Position numbers and translations under genes: made by a program. Positions 21,747 to 28,915 of a stretch of DNA of 33,765 nt are shown one piece after another (position 1 is the first letter of the stretch; each line of letters begins with the position of its first letter). The stretch covers positions 1 to 33,765 of the forward strand of contig JAFCGA010000001.1 in the NCBI GenBank assembly GCA_017608345.1, in the 5' to 3' direction. This DNA is from Candidatus Pacearchaeota archaeon (lineage in GTDB: Archaea > Nanobdellota > Nanobdellia > UBA10117 > JAFCGA01). The notes below the pieces were generated by a model. It worked only from the letters and a program-made list of their open reading frames with translations, ran no database searches and was not told the DNA's origin.

Positions 21747-23624
21747 CTATCTAAGTCGAATAGCGTCTAAGTTTCTCGGAGCAGTTGTTTCAACTCTGAA
21801 TTTTTTATGGCAGGTTGAGGCGATATTTAGGCATTTGGAGTTTTCTCCGTGAACTACTATAATTCGACGAGGTGTAGGTCGCATTTTTTCAACGTAGCCA
21901 ATGATTTCATTAAATCCGGAGTGGCCGGTTAAACCGGCGATTGTGTGTACGTCCATCTTCAGTTCAATCTCTTTTTTCTCTCCTTCGATTTTTAATCTAG
22001 TCTCTCCACTCTGAATTGTGTGACCTAGTGATCCTGGACCTTGATAGCATACGAAGATTAGCTGATTCTTTTTATTTCCAGCTAGCTCTTTCAAGTACGT
22101 TACAGATGGTCCGCCGACAAGCATACCCGACGTGGCTAGAATCACACAAGGCTTTCCGTCAATGACTTCATCCCGCTCTTTTTTGCCACCTACTCGTTTG
22201 AAAGTTTTAGATAGGAACGGATCGTCCTTGGCGTAGAAGATTTGCTCGCGAATGTCCTTGTTCAAGAACTCTGGATAAGAATTGCAGATAGCATTTATTT
22301 CCCCAATCATTCCATCAATGTAGATTGGCGCCTTGATCTTCTCTTTCTTAAAGAACTTTTCAAGTATGATCATGACTTCCTGCGCTCTTCCAACTCCGAG
22401 AACTGGAACCAGAACTTTCCCCTTTTTCTTAAGAGTCTTTCTAATGAGGTCGCAGATTTCTTTTTCAGAATCTTTTCGCGGTGGAAGTACATTTTCGCTT
22501 CCCCCGTATGTGCTTTCAGTGATCAATGTCTCAACTCGTTGAAATTCATGATGCGCGGGGTTAAGTAATTGAGTTCGCTTTGTCTTATAATCGCCAGTGT
22601 ATAAAACGTTGTGCCAGCCCTCACCAATATGTAGGTGAACTAGCGAACTGCCAACTATGTGACCCGCATTGTATAGCGTGATTCGAATGTCTGGTGTTAT
22701 ATCTGTGACTTCTCCGTAATCCAGCACAATTGTATTTTTGATAGCTGCCTTGACTTCATTGCTGCTATATATTGCTTTCTTAGCTTGCGCAAATCCAACG
22801 TCAATATAGTCTAATTGCAAAAGAGCCATTGTATCTCGTGTTGGCGCAGTGCAATAAACTGGGCCGTCATAGCCGTATTTAAATAAATATGGTAGAAATC
22901 CGCAGTGATCTAAATGCGCGTGGGAGATGATAACTGCATCTATATTCGAGAGGTCTACTTCTGGAGCAGCTAGATAAGGATAGCCATGCTTATCTGAAGC
23001 AACATTTACTCCGCAATCAATTAAGACCTTGGACTCTGGCGTTTGCAACAAAAAGCAACTACGTCCGACTTGTCTAGCGCCACCTAAACAACTAATTCTG
23101 GCCCACATGTCATCTCCTGAGCTCTTTTTTTCTTCATAAATCCGTTCCCCAACTCGGTTTAAGAACTTTCGCCGCTCAGCGCTGTCTTTGTAGAGCACAG
23201 ATCGAATTCCTTTAGTGATTTTAGAAGGTAAAACTGACTCCCGCTTAACGATTGGAGTCCATAAAGTCTTTTCTTTTATTTTCCGTAGATTAGCACCGCT
23301 TTTTCCAATAGCTTCTCCCGGATTCTTTGCTTCGATTGTTATTAATGATCTAGCAGGTTCTAATATAATATCTGTTACTTCTGCTTTCTTTGGTAGGATC
23401 TTCCGAACTTCTTTTTCAGTCGCTTCCACGTCCATTCGAATAGAAGAATCTGCGCGCAAGTCGATTCGCTTCTTGAATTCATCAACTACGCAATGAATTA
23501 TATCTCCACCTTGTCTGAAGAATTTCTTGTTCTTCGTATAAAGAACTATATTTGCGCCTTCATAGCTATGGCTAGCGATATTTGCATCGTCTGGCAATTT
23601 TTCTAGAATCTTATCTATTATCAT
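21747..23624 (-). CDS. Archaeal CPSF1-type ribonuclease (KH, metallo-beta-lactamase, beta-CASP)
   Basis: aCPSF1 (FttA) cleaves RNA 3' ends and terminates transcription in archaea. The 625 residues hold an N-terminal KH region (about 1-145), a metallo-beta-lactamase domain with SHAHLDHCGFLP (about 232) and TGDYKTKRTQLL (about 342), and a beta-CASP domain with VLVPVLGVGRAQEV (about 400), SGMLVGGPSVTYL (about 505) and a late HTIAGLTGHSGFNEI. All metal-binding motifs are present. psmB is 48 bp upstream on the same strand. The last eight codons are recoded relative to a displaced copy at 21585. Confidence 0.94.
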   Translation of the reverse strand: MIIDKILEKLPDDANIASHSYEGANIVLYTKNKKFFRQGGDIIHCVVDEFKKRIDLRADSSIRMDVEATEKEVRKILPKKAEVTDIILEPARSLITIEAKNPGEAIGKSGANLRKIKEKTLWTPIVKRESVLPSKITKGIRSVLYKDSAERRKFLNRVGERIYEEKKSSGDDMWARISCLGGARQVGRSCFLLQTPESKVLIDCGVNVASDKHGYPYLAAPEVDLSNIDAVIISHAHLDHCGFLPYLFKYGYDGPVYCTAPTRDTMALLQLDYIDVGFAQAKKAIYSSNEVKAAIKNTIVLDYGEVTDITPDIRITLYNAGHIVGSSLVHLHIGEGWHNVLYTGDYKTKRTQLLNPAHHEFQRVETLITESTYGGSENVLPPRKDSEKEICDLIRKTLKKKGKVLVPVLGVGRAQEVMIILEKFFKKEKIKAPIYIDGMIGEINAICNSYPEFLNKDIREQIFYAKDDPFLSKTFKRVGGKKERDEVIDGKPCVILATSGMLVGGPSVTYLKELAGNKKNQLIFVCYQGPGSLGHTIQSGETRLKIEGEKKEIELKMDVHTIAGLTGHSGFNEIIGYVEKMRPTPRRIIVVHGENSKCLNIASTCHKKFRVETTAPRNLDAIRLR

Positions 23625-23672
23625 TATATTATATATTCAAAAATCTCCTTTGGGGAGTTCATTACTGCGATG

Positions 23673-24308
23673 TTACTTTTCGAGGACTACTGCTTTAGTA
23701 TCACTAATGTCTTTATATCCGTTCTCGTTAATTACAGCAACGCTTATTCCATCGCCACTGTATATATCTCGTTTAATTGCTTTGTTTATTGCTTTTACCG
23801 CAAGAGCTACAGCCTCTTTTTCGCTCATGCCTTCTTTCCAAGCATCGTCTAGAGTAGCTAGAGCTAGCTCCATCCCTGAGCCAGAACAAGTATACTTGTC
23901 AATTATGACGCTCCCGTCGCCGAATATACTGAATAGTTTGAAATCAGATTCATCATCTCGTCCGCCGAGGAGAATTTGTACCATATATGGAAAGAAACTT
24001 TGGCGTCCGCCGTATGCGATTGTCCCAAGCAGACTCGCAGCAACATCAATAGATGGCTCCTTATTTCTATCGAGCTTATACAGCTCCATCTCTGCTTTGA
24101 GATATTTGAGAAGATTTTGAGCATCGCTAACTGCCCCAGCAGTTGTTATGCCAATAAACTCAGCTACCTTGAAAACTTTAGGCACCTTATGCATGCTAAG
24201 ATGGCCTAAGCTAGCCCGCTGATCTGATGCTAGAACAAGACCACCCTTGAATATCATTCCGACAGTCGTTGTTCCTTTTTTATAATTAGCCTCTGTCAAT
24301 TTACTCAC
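23673..24308 (-). CDS. psmB: 20S proteasome beta subunit
   Basis: This is the proteolytic subunit of the 20S core. A 12-residue propeptide ends in Gly before the catalytic Thr (KKG|TTTVGMIF), the normal autocleavage context. The equivalents of Asp17 (ASDQRA) and Lys33 (MHKVPKVFK) are present, as is YTCSGSGMELALATLDD. Length 211 aa is typical. It is followed by aCPSF1 after 48 bp containing GGAG. The alpha subunit is not in the window. Confidence 0.95.
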   Translation of the reverse strand: MSKLTEANYKKGTTTVGMIFKGGLVLASDQRASLGHLSMHKVPKVFKVAEFIGITTAGAVSDAQNLLKYLKAEMELYKLDRNKEPSIDVAASLLGTIAYGGRQSFFPYMVQILLGGRDDESDFKLFSIFGDGSVIIDKYTCSGSGMELALATLDDAWKEGMSEKEAVALAVKAINKAIKRDIYSGDGISVAVINENGYKDISDTKAVVLEK

Positions 24309-24375
24309 CCCTGTGATTAGAAGTATATTCTAACAGAGTTATAGGGCTTTATAAAAGTTTCTGATGGAAGCAGCC

Positions 24376-24448
24376 TTTCTTTTCTTTGGACCAAGCGAAC
24401 TTCGTTCGCGTGGCCAAGCGGAACTCATTTCGCTCTGGAGAAAAGAAA
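24376..24448. repeat. CCAA double-hairpin element, copy 2, with polypyrimidine/polypurine arms
   Basis: Core 24391-24438: CCAA, GCGAAC/GTTCGC, GTGG, CCAA, GCGGAA/TTTCGC (one G-T wobble), TCTGG. Outer arms TTTCTTTTCT (24376-24385) and AGAAAAGAAA (24439-24448) pair perfectly. It lies in the 337-bp gap between psmB and L7Ae, which holds no ORF over 30 codons. Confidence 0.85.
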
Positions 24449-24518
24449 CGCTGGCGAAAGAAAAGAATAATAGCTCGCTTCGCTCGGTAATAATTGATTA
24501 GTTAAGTTACAGCAACCT

Positions 24519-24645
24519 TTTTAAATGCATTACAGCTGTTCTTATTATTCAATAAATGGTGAAATACTACGCGAATAACAACCGATTAGTTCGATTCGCT
24601 AGGTTTTCAATTCACCAATGGATATCGACGAGGTAAATCGAAAAT
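24519..24645 (+). promoter_or_regulatory. Promoter and structured leader of L7Ae
   Basis: A TATA-like TTTTTAAATG lies at about 24519. The leader contains nested inverted repeats TGGTGAA/TTCACCA (about 24557-24563, 24611-24617) and GCGAAT/ATTCGC (about 24571-24576, 24594-24599), plus a short hairpin TCGA/TCGA around the Shine-Dalgarno GAGGT. It also holds a 26-codon ORF (24556-24636). Archaeal L7Ae is known to repress its own mRNA through a leader K-turn; I did not find a clean K-turn consensus here. Confidence 0.5.
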
Positions 24646-25326
24646 ATGGAAAAAGTTGAAGCGACAGAAGAGTTAGCCAGAAAGATTTATGGCGCAGTAG
24701 AGGTCATAAAAGAAGACGGCAGGCTCCGAAAGGGCGCTAATGAGGCTACGAAAAGCATAGAACGTGGCGAAGCTAAGCTAGTAATAATTGCTAGTGATGT
24801 AAATCCACCCGAAGTGATTATGCACTTGCCTATGCTTTGTACTGAGAAGAATATTCCTTTTGTTCATGTATCTTCTAAAGCCGAATTAGGTGCCGCGGCA
24901 GGATTGCCAGTCGGAACGTCTGCAGTAGCTATTGCTTTAGCAGGAGATGCTAAGCGTAAATTAGATGCAATTTTAGAAGACCTAAGAGCATTGACCACCC
25001 CTAAACCTAAAGCGGAGCCAAAAGTAGCGCCGAAGGCTGAAGCGAAGCTAAAAGACACGTCGGAACAGGTTCCTCGTGCCTCCAGCAAAGCTGAAGGACA
25101 ACCGAAAGCGGTTTCTGAAGAGAAAAAATCAGCGAAAGAAGAAAAACCGGCAGTTGAGGAGAAAAAACCTGAGGCTCCGAAAGAAGCTCCGAAGGCTGAA
25201 GCGAAGCCCGCTGAAGAACCCAAGGAAGCTCCTGTAGAGAAACCAGCTAAAAAGAAGCAAGAAACTCCAAAAGAGGAAGCAAAACCCGAGCAAGCTCCAG
25301 ATAAGTCGGAAGAAAAGAAAGAGTAA
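24646..25326 (+). CDS. rpl7ae: Ribosomal protein L7Ae with long Lys/Ala/Pro/Glu-rich tail
   Basis: L7Ae binds kink-turns in rRNA, box C/D and H/ACA RNAs and RNase P. The core (about residues 1-118) is canonical: RKGANEATKSIERG, LVIIASDVNPPEVIMHLP, CTEKNIPFVHVSSKAELGAAAGL. Archaeal L7Ae normally ends near 120-125 aa. Here about 105 residues of Lys/Ala/Pro/Glu-rich, probably disordered tail follow. Within the tail, nucleotides 25056-25078 are a copy of the CACGTC hairpin repeat, read in frame as part of KDTSEQVPRASSK, which breaks the otherwise regular A-P-K-A-E repeats. eS28 follows 48 bp downstream. Confidence 0.93.
   Translation: MEKVEATEELARKIYGAVEVIKEDGRLRKGANEATKSIERGEAKLVIIASDVNPPEVIMHLPMLCTEKNIPFVHVSSKAELGAAAGLPVGTSAVAIALAGDAKRKLDAILEDLRALTTPKPKAEPKVAPKAEAKLKDTSEQVPRASSKAEGQPKAVSEEKKSAKEEKPAVEEKKPEAPKEAPKAEAKPAEEPKEAPVEKPAKKKQETPKEEAKPEQAPDKSEEKKE
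25056..25078. repeat. CACGTC hairpin element inside the L7Ae coding sequence
   Basis: CACG-TC-GGAA, CAGG loop, TTCC-T-CGTG. Sister copies are at 20467-20504 (uS15 leader) and 25987-26012 (insert after eL24). The asymmetric TC/T internal loop and the flanks (GACACG ... CGTGCC) are shared while loop and inner stem vary. Confidence 0.8.
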
Positions 25327-25374
25327 ATCGAAAATGAAACTTACGATAATTTCCTCACAAGAGGTTCGGAAATA

Positions 25375-25647
25375 ATGGCAAAGCATCAAAACCAGAAAAA
25401 GAAGCAGGGAAAAGCTGGTATGAAAATAGAAACTAGCGATAATGCTTGGGCTGGCGAAGTTGTAGAGATTGCTGGAAAGATTAGTTCTAAACAAGGCGGA
25501 ATGCAAGTTCGTTGTAAGGTTCTGCAAGGTTCAGATGAAGGAAAGATTATGCGAAGAAATGTTCAAGGTCCGATTAAACTTGGCGATATTCTCATGCTAA
25601 AACAGACCGAAATCGAAGCACAAGCGCTTAGGGGCGGAAGGAGATGA
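25375..25647 (+). CDS. rps28e: 30S ribosomal protein eS28 with N-terminal extension
   Basis: The core from about residue 25 (AGEVVEIAGKISSKQGGMQVRCKVLQGSDEGKIMRRNVQGPIKLGDILMLKQTEIEA) is archaeal eS28. The usual protein is about 70 aa; this one has about 20 extra basic residues at the N-terminus. ATG at 25375 overlaps the stop of a 13-codon upstream ORF (TAATG), and an internal ATG (codon 16) is an alternative. The last ten codons are recoded relative to a second copy of the gene's end at 25719-25769, eight of them differing synonymously. Confidence 0.9.
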   Translation: MAKHQNQKKKQGKAGMKIETSDNAWAGEVVEIAGKISSKQGGMQVRCKVLQGSDEGKIMRRNVQGPIKLGDILMLKQTEIEAQALRGGRR

Positions 25648-25718
25648 TCTTCTTAGATAGAAGTCTTTTGGCCTCGGTTTTGCCGAGCTGCGATAAGCTA
25701 ACGAGGGAAAAGCGAGTG
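25648..25718. mobile_element. Structured insert between the two eS28 tails
   Basis: About 71 bp of non-coding sequence. Arms CTTTT..CCTCG (25665-25669, 25672-25676) pair with CGAGG.AAAAG (25702-25706, 25708-25712). A smaller pair CTTCT/AGAAG lies before them and CTCGG/CCGAG overlaps the arm. The mobile label is inference from context. Confidence 0.5.
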
Positions 25719-25769
25719 ATTAAACAGACCGAAATCGAGGCGCAAGCCTTACGCGGAGGTCGTAGATAA
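25719..25769 (+). pseudogene. Displaced original 3' end of eS28
   Basis: Encodes IKQTEIEAQALRGGRR plus stop, the same residues as the functional eS28 end (LKQTEIEAQALRGGRR). After 17 identical nt (25722-25738), eight of ten codons differ synonymously (for example GCA/GCG, CTT/TTA, AGG/CGC, AGG/CGT), and the stop is TAA instead of TGA. Its stop overlaps the eL24 start (TAATG), so this was the original gene end in the operon. Confidence 0.9.
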
Positions 25770-25948
25770 TGCCCAACTGTAATTATTGCAAAGTTGATAT
25801 TCCAAAAGGAACTGGTACGCTGTATATCAAGAAAAGCGGCAAGTTTGCCTATTTCTGCTCATCTAAGTGCGGAAAGAACGCTCTTAAGCACAAGATCAAG
25901 CCAGCAAAAAAGAAATGGAGCGCTAAATTAAAAGTTCCTAAGAAATAA
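25769..25948 (+). CDS. rpl24e: 50S ribosomal protein eL24
   Basis: This 59-aa zinc-ribbon ribosomal protein begins MPNCNYCKVDIPKGTGTLY. Cys4, Cys7, Cys30 and Cys34 bind zinc (FCSSKC). A basic tail ends in WSAKLKVPKK. It is normally the partner of eS28 in archaeal operons. The start overlaps the displaced eS28 stop, so translation may be uncoupled from the functional eS28, which now stops 120 bp earlier. The last ten residues are repeated at 26052-26084. Confidence 0.93.
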   Translation: MPNCNYCKVDIPKGTGTLYIKKSGKFAYFCSSKCGKNALKHKIKPAKKKWSAKLKVPKK

Positions 25949-26051
25949 TTTATTCTGAGTTTTGGCCTTGCTTTTGTGAACTCTGACACGTCGGAAGCAG
26001 AGCTTCCTCGTGCCTTACTTCGTGCTCCGCACTCGCAAGGAAAGCGAGAGT
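25949..26051. mobile_element. Structured insert between the two eL24 tails, with CACGTC hairpin
   Basis: About 103 bp. Outer arms CCTTGC (25966-25971) and GCAAGG (26035-26040) enclose two hairpins: the CACGTC element at 25987-26012 (CACG-TC-GGAAGC, AGA, GCTTCC-T-CGTG) and GTGC-TCC-GCAC (26022-26032). No ORF is seen. The layout matches the aCPSF1 insert: one outer stem and two inner hairpins. Confidence 0.5.
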
Positions 26052-26084
26052 TGGTCTGCTAAATTAAAAGTTCCTAAGAAATAG
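26052..26084 (+). pseudogene. Second copy of the eL24 3' end
   Basis: Encodes WSAKLKVPKK plus stop, identical in protein to the eL24 end. The Ser codon is TCT instead of AGC, a synonymous change that needs several base changes, and the stop is TAG instead of TAA. The other 26 nt are identical. Confidence 0.85.
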
Positions 26085-26111
26085 TTTCTTGCTAGAGATT
26101 TAGTTTTTGTC

Positions 26112-26183
26112 CTCGCTTCCAGAGCGGAATTTATTCCGCTTGGCCAAGAGAATCTTTGATTCTCTCTGGTTTTTAAAAGCGAG
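26112..26183. repeat. CCAA double-hairpin element, copy 3, with 7-bp outer arms
   Basis: Core 26119-26169: CCAGA, GCGGAAT/ATTCCGC, TTGG, CCAA, GAGAATC/GATTCTC, TCTGG. Outer arms CTCGCTT (26112-26118) and AAGCGAG (26177-26183) pair perfectly. The stem GCGGAAT/ATTCCGC is shared with copy 1 in the tRNA-Glu intron. Confidence 0.85.
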
Positions 26184-26258
26184 AACTATATGCTCGCCCG
26201 CCACAAGCCTTAAAAAGATTCTCTCTTTTACAGTGATTAATTAATTGGTGACTGAAAA

Positions 26259-26429
26259 ATGAATGTAGGAAAATACTTTAAGATCGTAATGGGACTGCTA
26301 CTTGTAACTGTTGGTATTTATGGATGCGTATATTTCTGGCCGCACTTATGGCGACTAATGAAGGGCGCAGTAGGTCCATTCATAGTATTAGTGGGATTAT
26401 TAGTAGTAGCAATAGCAGCTCTGGATTAA
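26259..26429 (+). CDS. Small two-helix membrane protein (56 aa)
   Basis: This short gene encodes MNVGKYFKIVMGLLLVTVG and a second helix FIVLVGLLVVAIAALD. It has two membrane segments (about residues 7-27 and 38-55) with a short Trp/Arg-containing loop (FWPHLWRLMKG). The function is unknown. Similar tiny two-helix proteins occur in DPANN genomes in my recollection. A TATA-like CTTAAAAAG lies about 45 bp upstream. Downstream it is followed by a hairpin-rich non-coding stretch. Confidence 0.65.
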   Translation: MNVGKYFKIVMGLLLVTVGIYGCVYFWPHLWRLMKGAVGPFIVLVGLLVVAIAALD

Positions 26430-26633
26430 TTCTGCCCCTTTTCTTTTGCAAAAAGAAAAGGTGTAAGGTAGCCCAAAAGAAAAGCATATTTCTCCGCGAC
26501 TTTGTCGCGTCAATAATAATCGCTCACTCATAAGTTCGCTCTAGCGAATCGGGGCGATTCGCTTTGGAGTTGATAGCTGAATTAGTCTCTCTTCTAAATA
26601 AAACCTATTAAACCTCAGGCTAGCAAGTCTTTT
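26430..26633. repeat. Hairpin-rich non-coding stretch before rad50
   Basis: Contains CCTTTTCTTTT/AAAAGAAAAGG (26437-26461), CGCGAC/GTCGCG (26495-26509), TTCGCT/AGCGAA (26535-26548) and GCGAATC/GATTCGC (26544-26562); the last two are mutually exclusive. No convincing ORF. The polypyrimidine hairpin resembles those in the tRNA-Leu and tRNA-Asn introns. Confidence 0.7.
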
Positions 26634-28901
26634 ATGATAACTGGCTTGCAGCTACAAAATTGGAAGACTCATTCTTCTATTTCTTTGGAATTTAAGCCAG
26701 GCGTCAATGTATTGCTTGGAGCAATGGGTTCGGGCAAATCTTCGATTCTCCAAGCAGCCTGTTTTGCTCTTTTTGGCACTTTTGCTGAGCTAAAGAGCCA
26801 TGATGTTCGGCTACAAGATCTAATAACTCGCGGTCAGGGCGCGAAATTCGCAGAGCTATCGTTGTCTTTTAATACAAAGCAAGGTTTGCTAGCTGCTAGC
26901 CGCAAGATCGATGCGACTAAGGGTTCTGAAGCAACTTTGAGGGATTCTGAGGGCAAGCTCCTCGCGGGCACTAATTCGACAGCGGTGAATGAGTATGTCT
27001 GTAGGATTTTAGGTACTAGCGAGGACATTTTTCTTAGAAATATTTATGCTATGCAGAATGAGATTGATCTGCTGCTGAAAATGACTCCCAAGGAACGCAA
27101 GAGACGCGTTGATGAATTAATGGGGTTGGATAAATTCGAGATAGCTAGGGGGAATTCAATAACTTTGAAGAATAAGCTAGTTTCCGAATCCGCAGCAGTA
27201 CGCCGAATTTGGGAAGGGACAGATCTGCAGGGCTTGAATGAACAAGTTAATAAATTAGCGCAAGAGTGCAGCTTGCTTAAGGATAAATCTGAAGCTAAGT
27301 CTGTGGCTCTGAAGAATATTAGCGAGGATAAAATCAAGGCTCACGGCGCATTGGCGGCATTAAGGGAGAAATCCAAGGAGTATTATCAATTTGAGACTCG
27401 TAGAGATTTTCTCAGGAAACAGCTAGAGCAGATTGATGCTAAATTATCTGGAAAAGATCTGACTTTGACTAAAAAAGAGATTGAGGACAAACTGCTCTCG
27501 ATAAAGCAGAGTATCGCTGATCATCAGAAGCAAAAGACAGATTTGTCTGAAGATATAGACTCAAATCAGAAAGCACTTCGGTTGCTAGAACGCGAGGCAG
27601 GAATATTTGAGGAAAAGTCTCGGTCGATTCAAGATAAACTCGGTGAGCTAATCAAAATCAAGGAAAAGCTATCTGAGATAGACATTTCTGAGTTAAAGCC
27701 TGCAGAGCGGCAAATCCAAGAATATAACGAGAAGCGGCAAGCATTAATCGCGGAGATTAAAACCTTGAGAAAGAGTCTGGAGGAATTGGAATTAGCTGAA
27801 AGTACGTGCCCAGTGTGCAGTAATCAGCTTACTGCTGAAAAGAAAGTCCAGCTTATTTCTCTGCGGAAACGAAGTATAGCTGAGAAGCTGCTGAACCAAA
27901 ATGAATATACTGAGCAACTAAATCAGCTACGTATAAAGTTTTCAGAACTAGAAAAATTAGCTAATCTCCAGCGTCTATATTCTGAGAGAGTTGCTGAGGA
28001 AAGTAAATTGCTAGAAGAGCGAAGAGTTTGCTCAGAGAAGTTGAATAGCTCGCAGCGAGGCAAGGCGGAATTTGAATTAGCGATTTCTGCGAAAATTGTT
28101 AAATTAAAGGAATTTGAAAGGAAGATTGAGTTATTTGGGAAGGATTATTCAGAATTATTTGAGAATAAGAATTTGTATGATCTAAAAGAACAGCGAGAGC
28201 AATATTCTGTAGAAGTTAATAAGCTAACTGCGATTATAGAAAGCATGGCTTTAGACCCGAAGGCGCTTTCTGTGGCAGAGCTAGCTTTCCAGGAGCTCAT
28301 TACGCAGGAGCAGCAAGTTAAATCTGAAATCGAGTCAAGTAAGGAGTTACTGGCGGAGAAAAAGATCCGGCTGAATGATTCCAAATCCAAGCTTAATGAG
28401 CTTAAGGCGATGGAGCATAAGATGAAGTTGAGTGAGAAAAACGTTGAGTTTCTGAATAAATTTGCAGGCGCCCTCCAAGCTACGCAAGTTGCTCTTCGAG
28501 ATGAATTAATCTTAGCAGTTAATGAAGTGATGAACTCGCTGTGGCTGGATTTATACCCTTATGATAAGTGGTCTGGGATTCGACTGTCTACTGGCGAGAA
28601 CGACTACACCTTACAGCTAAAAGAAGCCGATGGCGAGTGGATTTCTGTAGTTGGCTTTGCTTCTGGGGGTGAGCGGATGTTAGCCTCGCTTGCTGTTCGG
28701 ATAGCTTTTGCTAGAATTTTGTCTCCTAATTTCAGCTTATTGATATTAGATGAGCCAACTCATAATCTAGATGAGAAAGCCATAGAATCTCTTATCGAGA
28801 TCATCCAAACTAAGCTATCGGATCACATAGAACAAATTATAATCGTTACTCATGACGAAAAATTGGCTGAGGCCGGCGATAATGTGATAAGACTTAGCTA
28901 G
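26634..28901 (+). CDS. rad50: DNA double-strand break repair ATPase Rad50
   Basis: Rad50 is the SMC-like ATPase of the Mre11-Rad50 complex. The 755 residues show Walker A GAMGSGKSS (about 32-40), the Q-loop near LRNIYAMQNEIDLLL (about 135), long coiled coils (about 170-380 and 410-620), a zinc hook CPVC (about 396), the signature FASGGERML (about 675), Walker B LLILDEPTHNLDE and the switch IIIVTHDEKL. The protein is shorter than typical Rad50 (about 850-900 aa), mainly through shorter coils. mre11 is not adjacent, unlike in many archaea. It is transcribed alone, and the 204-bp upstream region is full of hairpins. Confidence 0.94.
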   Translation: MITGLQLQNWKTHSSISLEFKPGVNVLLGAMGSGKSSILQAACFALFGTFAELKSHDVRLQDLITRGQGAKFAELSLSFNTKQGLLAASRKIDATKGSEATLRDSEGKLLAGTNSTAVNEYVCRILGTSEDIFLRNIYAMQNEIDLLLKMTPKERKRRVDELMGLDKFEIARGNSITLKNKLVSESAAVRRIWEGTDLQGLNEQVNKLAQECSLLKDKSEAKSVALKNISEDKIKAHGALAALREKSKEYYQFETRRDFLRKQLEQIDAKLSGKDLTLTKKEIEDKLLSIKQSIADHQKQKTDLSEDIDSNQKALRLLEREAGIFEEKSRSIQDKLGELIKIKEKLSEIDISELKPAERQIQEYNEKRQALIAEIKTLRKSLEELELAESTCPVCSNQLTAEKKVQLISLRKRSIAEKLLNQNEYTEQLNQLRIKFSELEKLANLQRLYSERVAEESKLLEERRVCSEKLNSSQRGKAEFELAISAKIVKLKEFERKIELFGKDYSELFENKNLYDLKEQREQYSVEVNKLTAIIESMALDPKALSVAELAFQELITQEQQVKSEIESSKELLAEKKIRLNDSKSKLNELKAMEHKMKLSEKNVEFLNKFAGALQATQVALRDELILAVNEVMNSLWLDLYPYDKWSGIRLSTGENDYTLQLKEADGEWISVVGFASGGERMLASLAVRIAFARILSPNFSLLILDEPTHNLDEKAIESLIEIIQTKLSDHIEQIIIVTHDEKLAEAGDNVIRLS

Positions 28902-28915
28902 TTATTATCTCTTCA

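Noticed and set aside
21578-23496. Several plus-strand open frames opposite aCPSF1
   Set aside because: These are shadows of a strongly recognised minus-strand gene.
26430-26630. A displaced tail of the 56-aa membrane protein (GATAGCTGAATTAG near 26575)
   Set aside because: The similarity to its ATAGCAGCTCTGGATTAA end requires gaps and a frame change, so it is not counted with the recoded tails.
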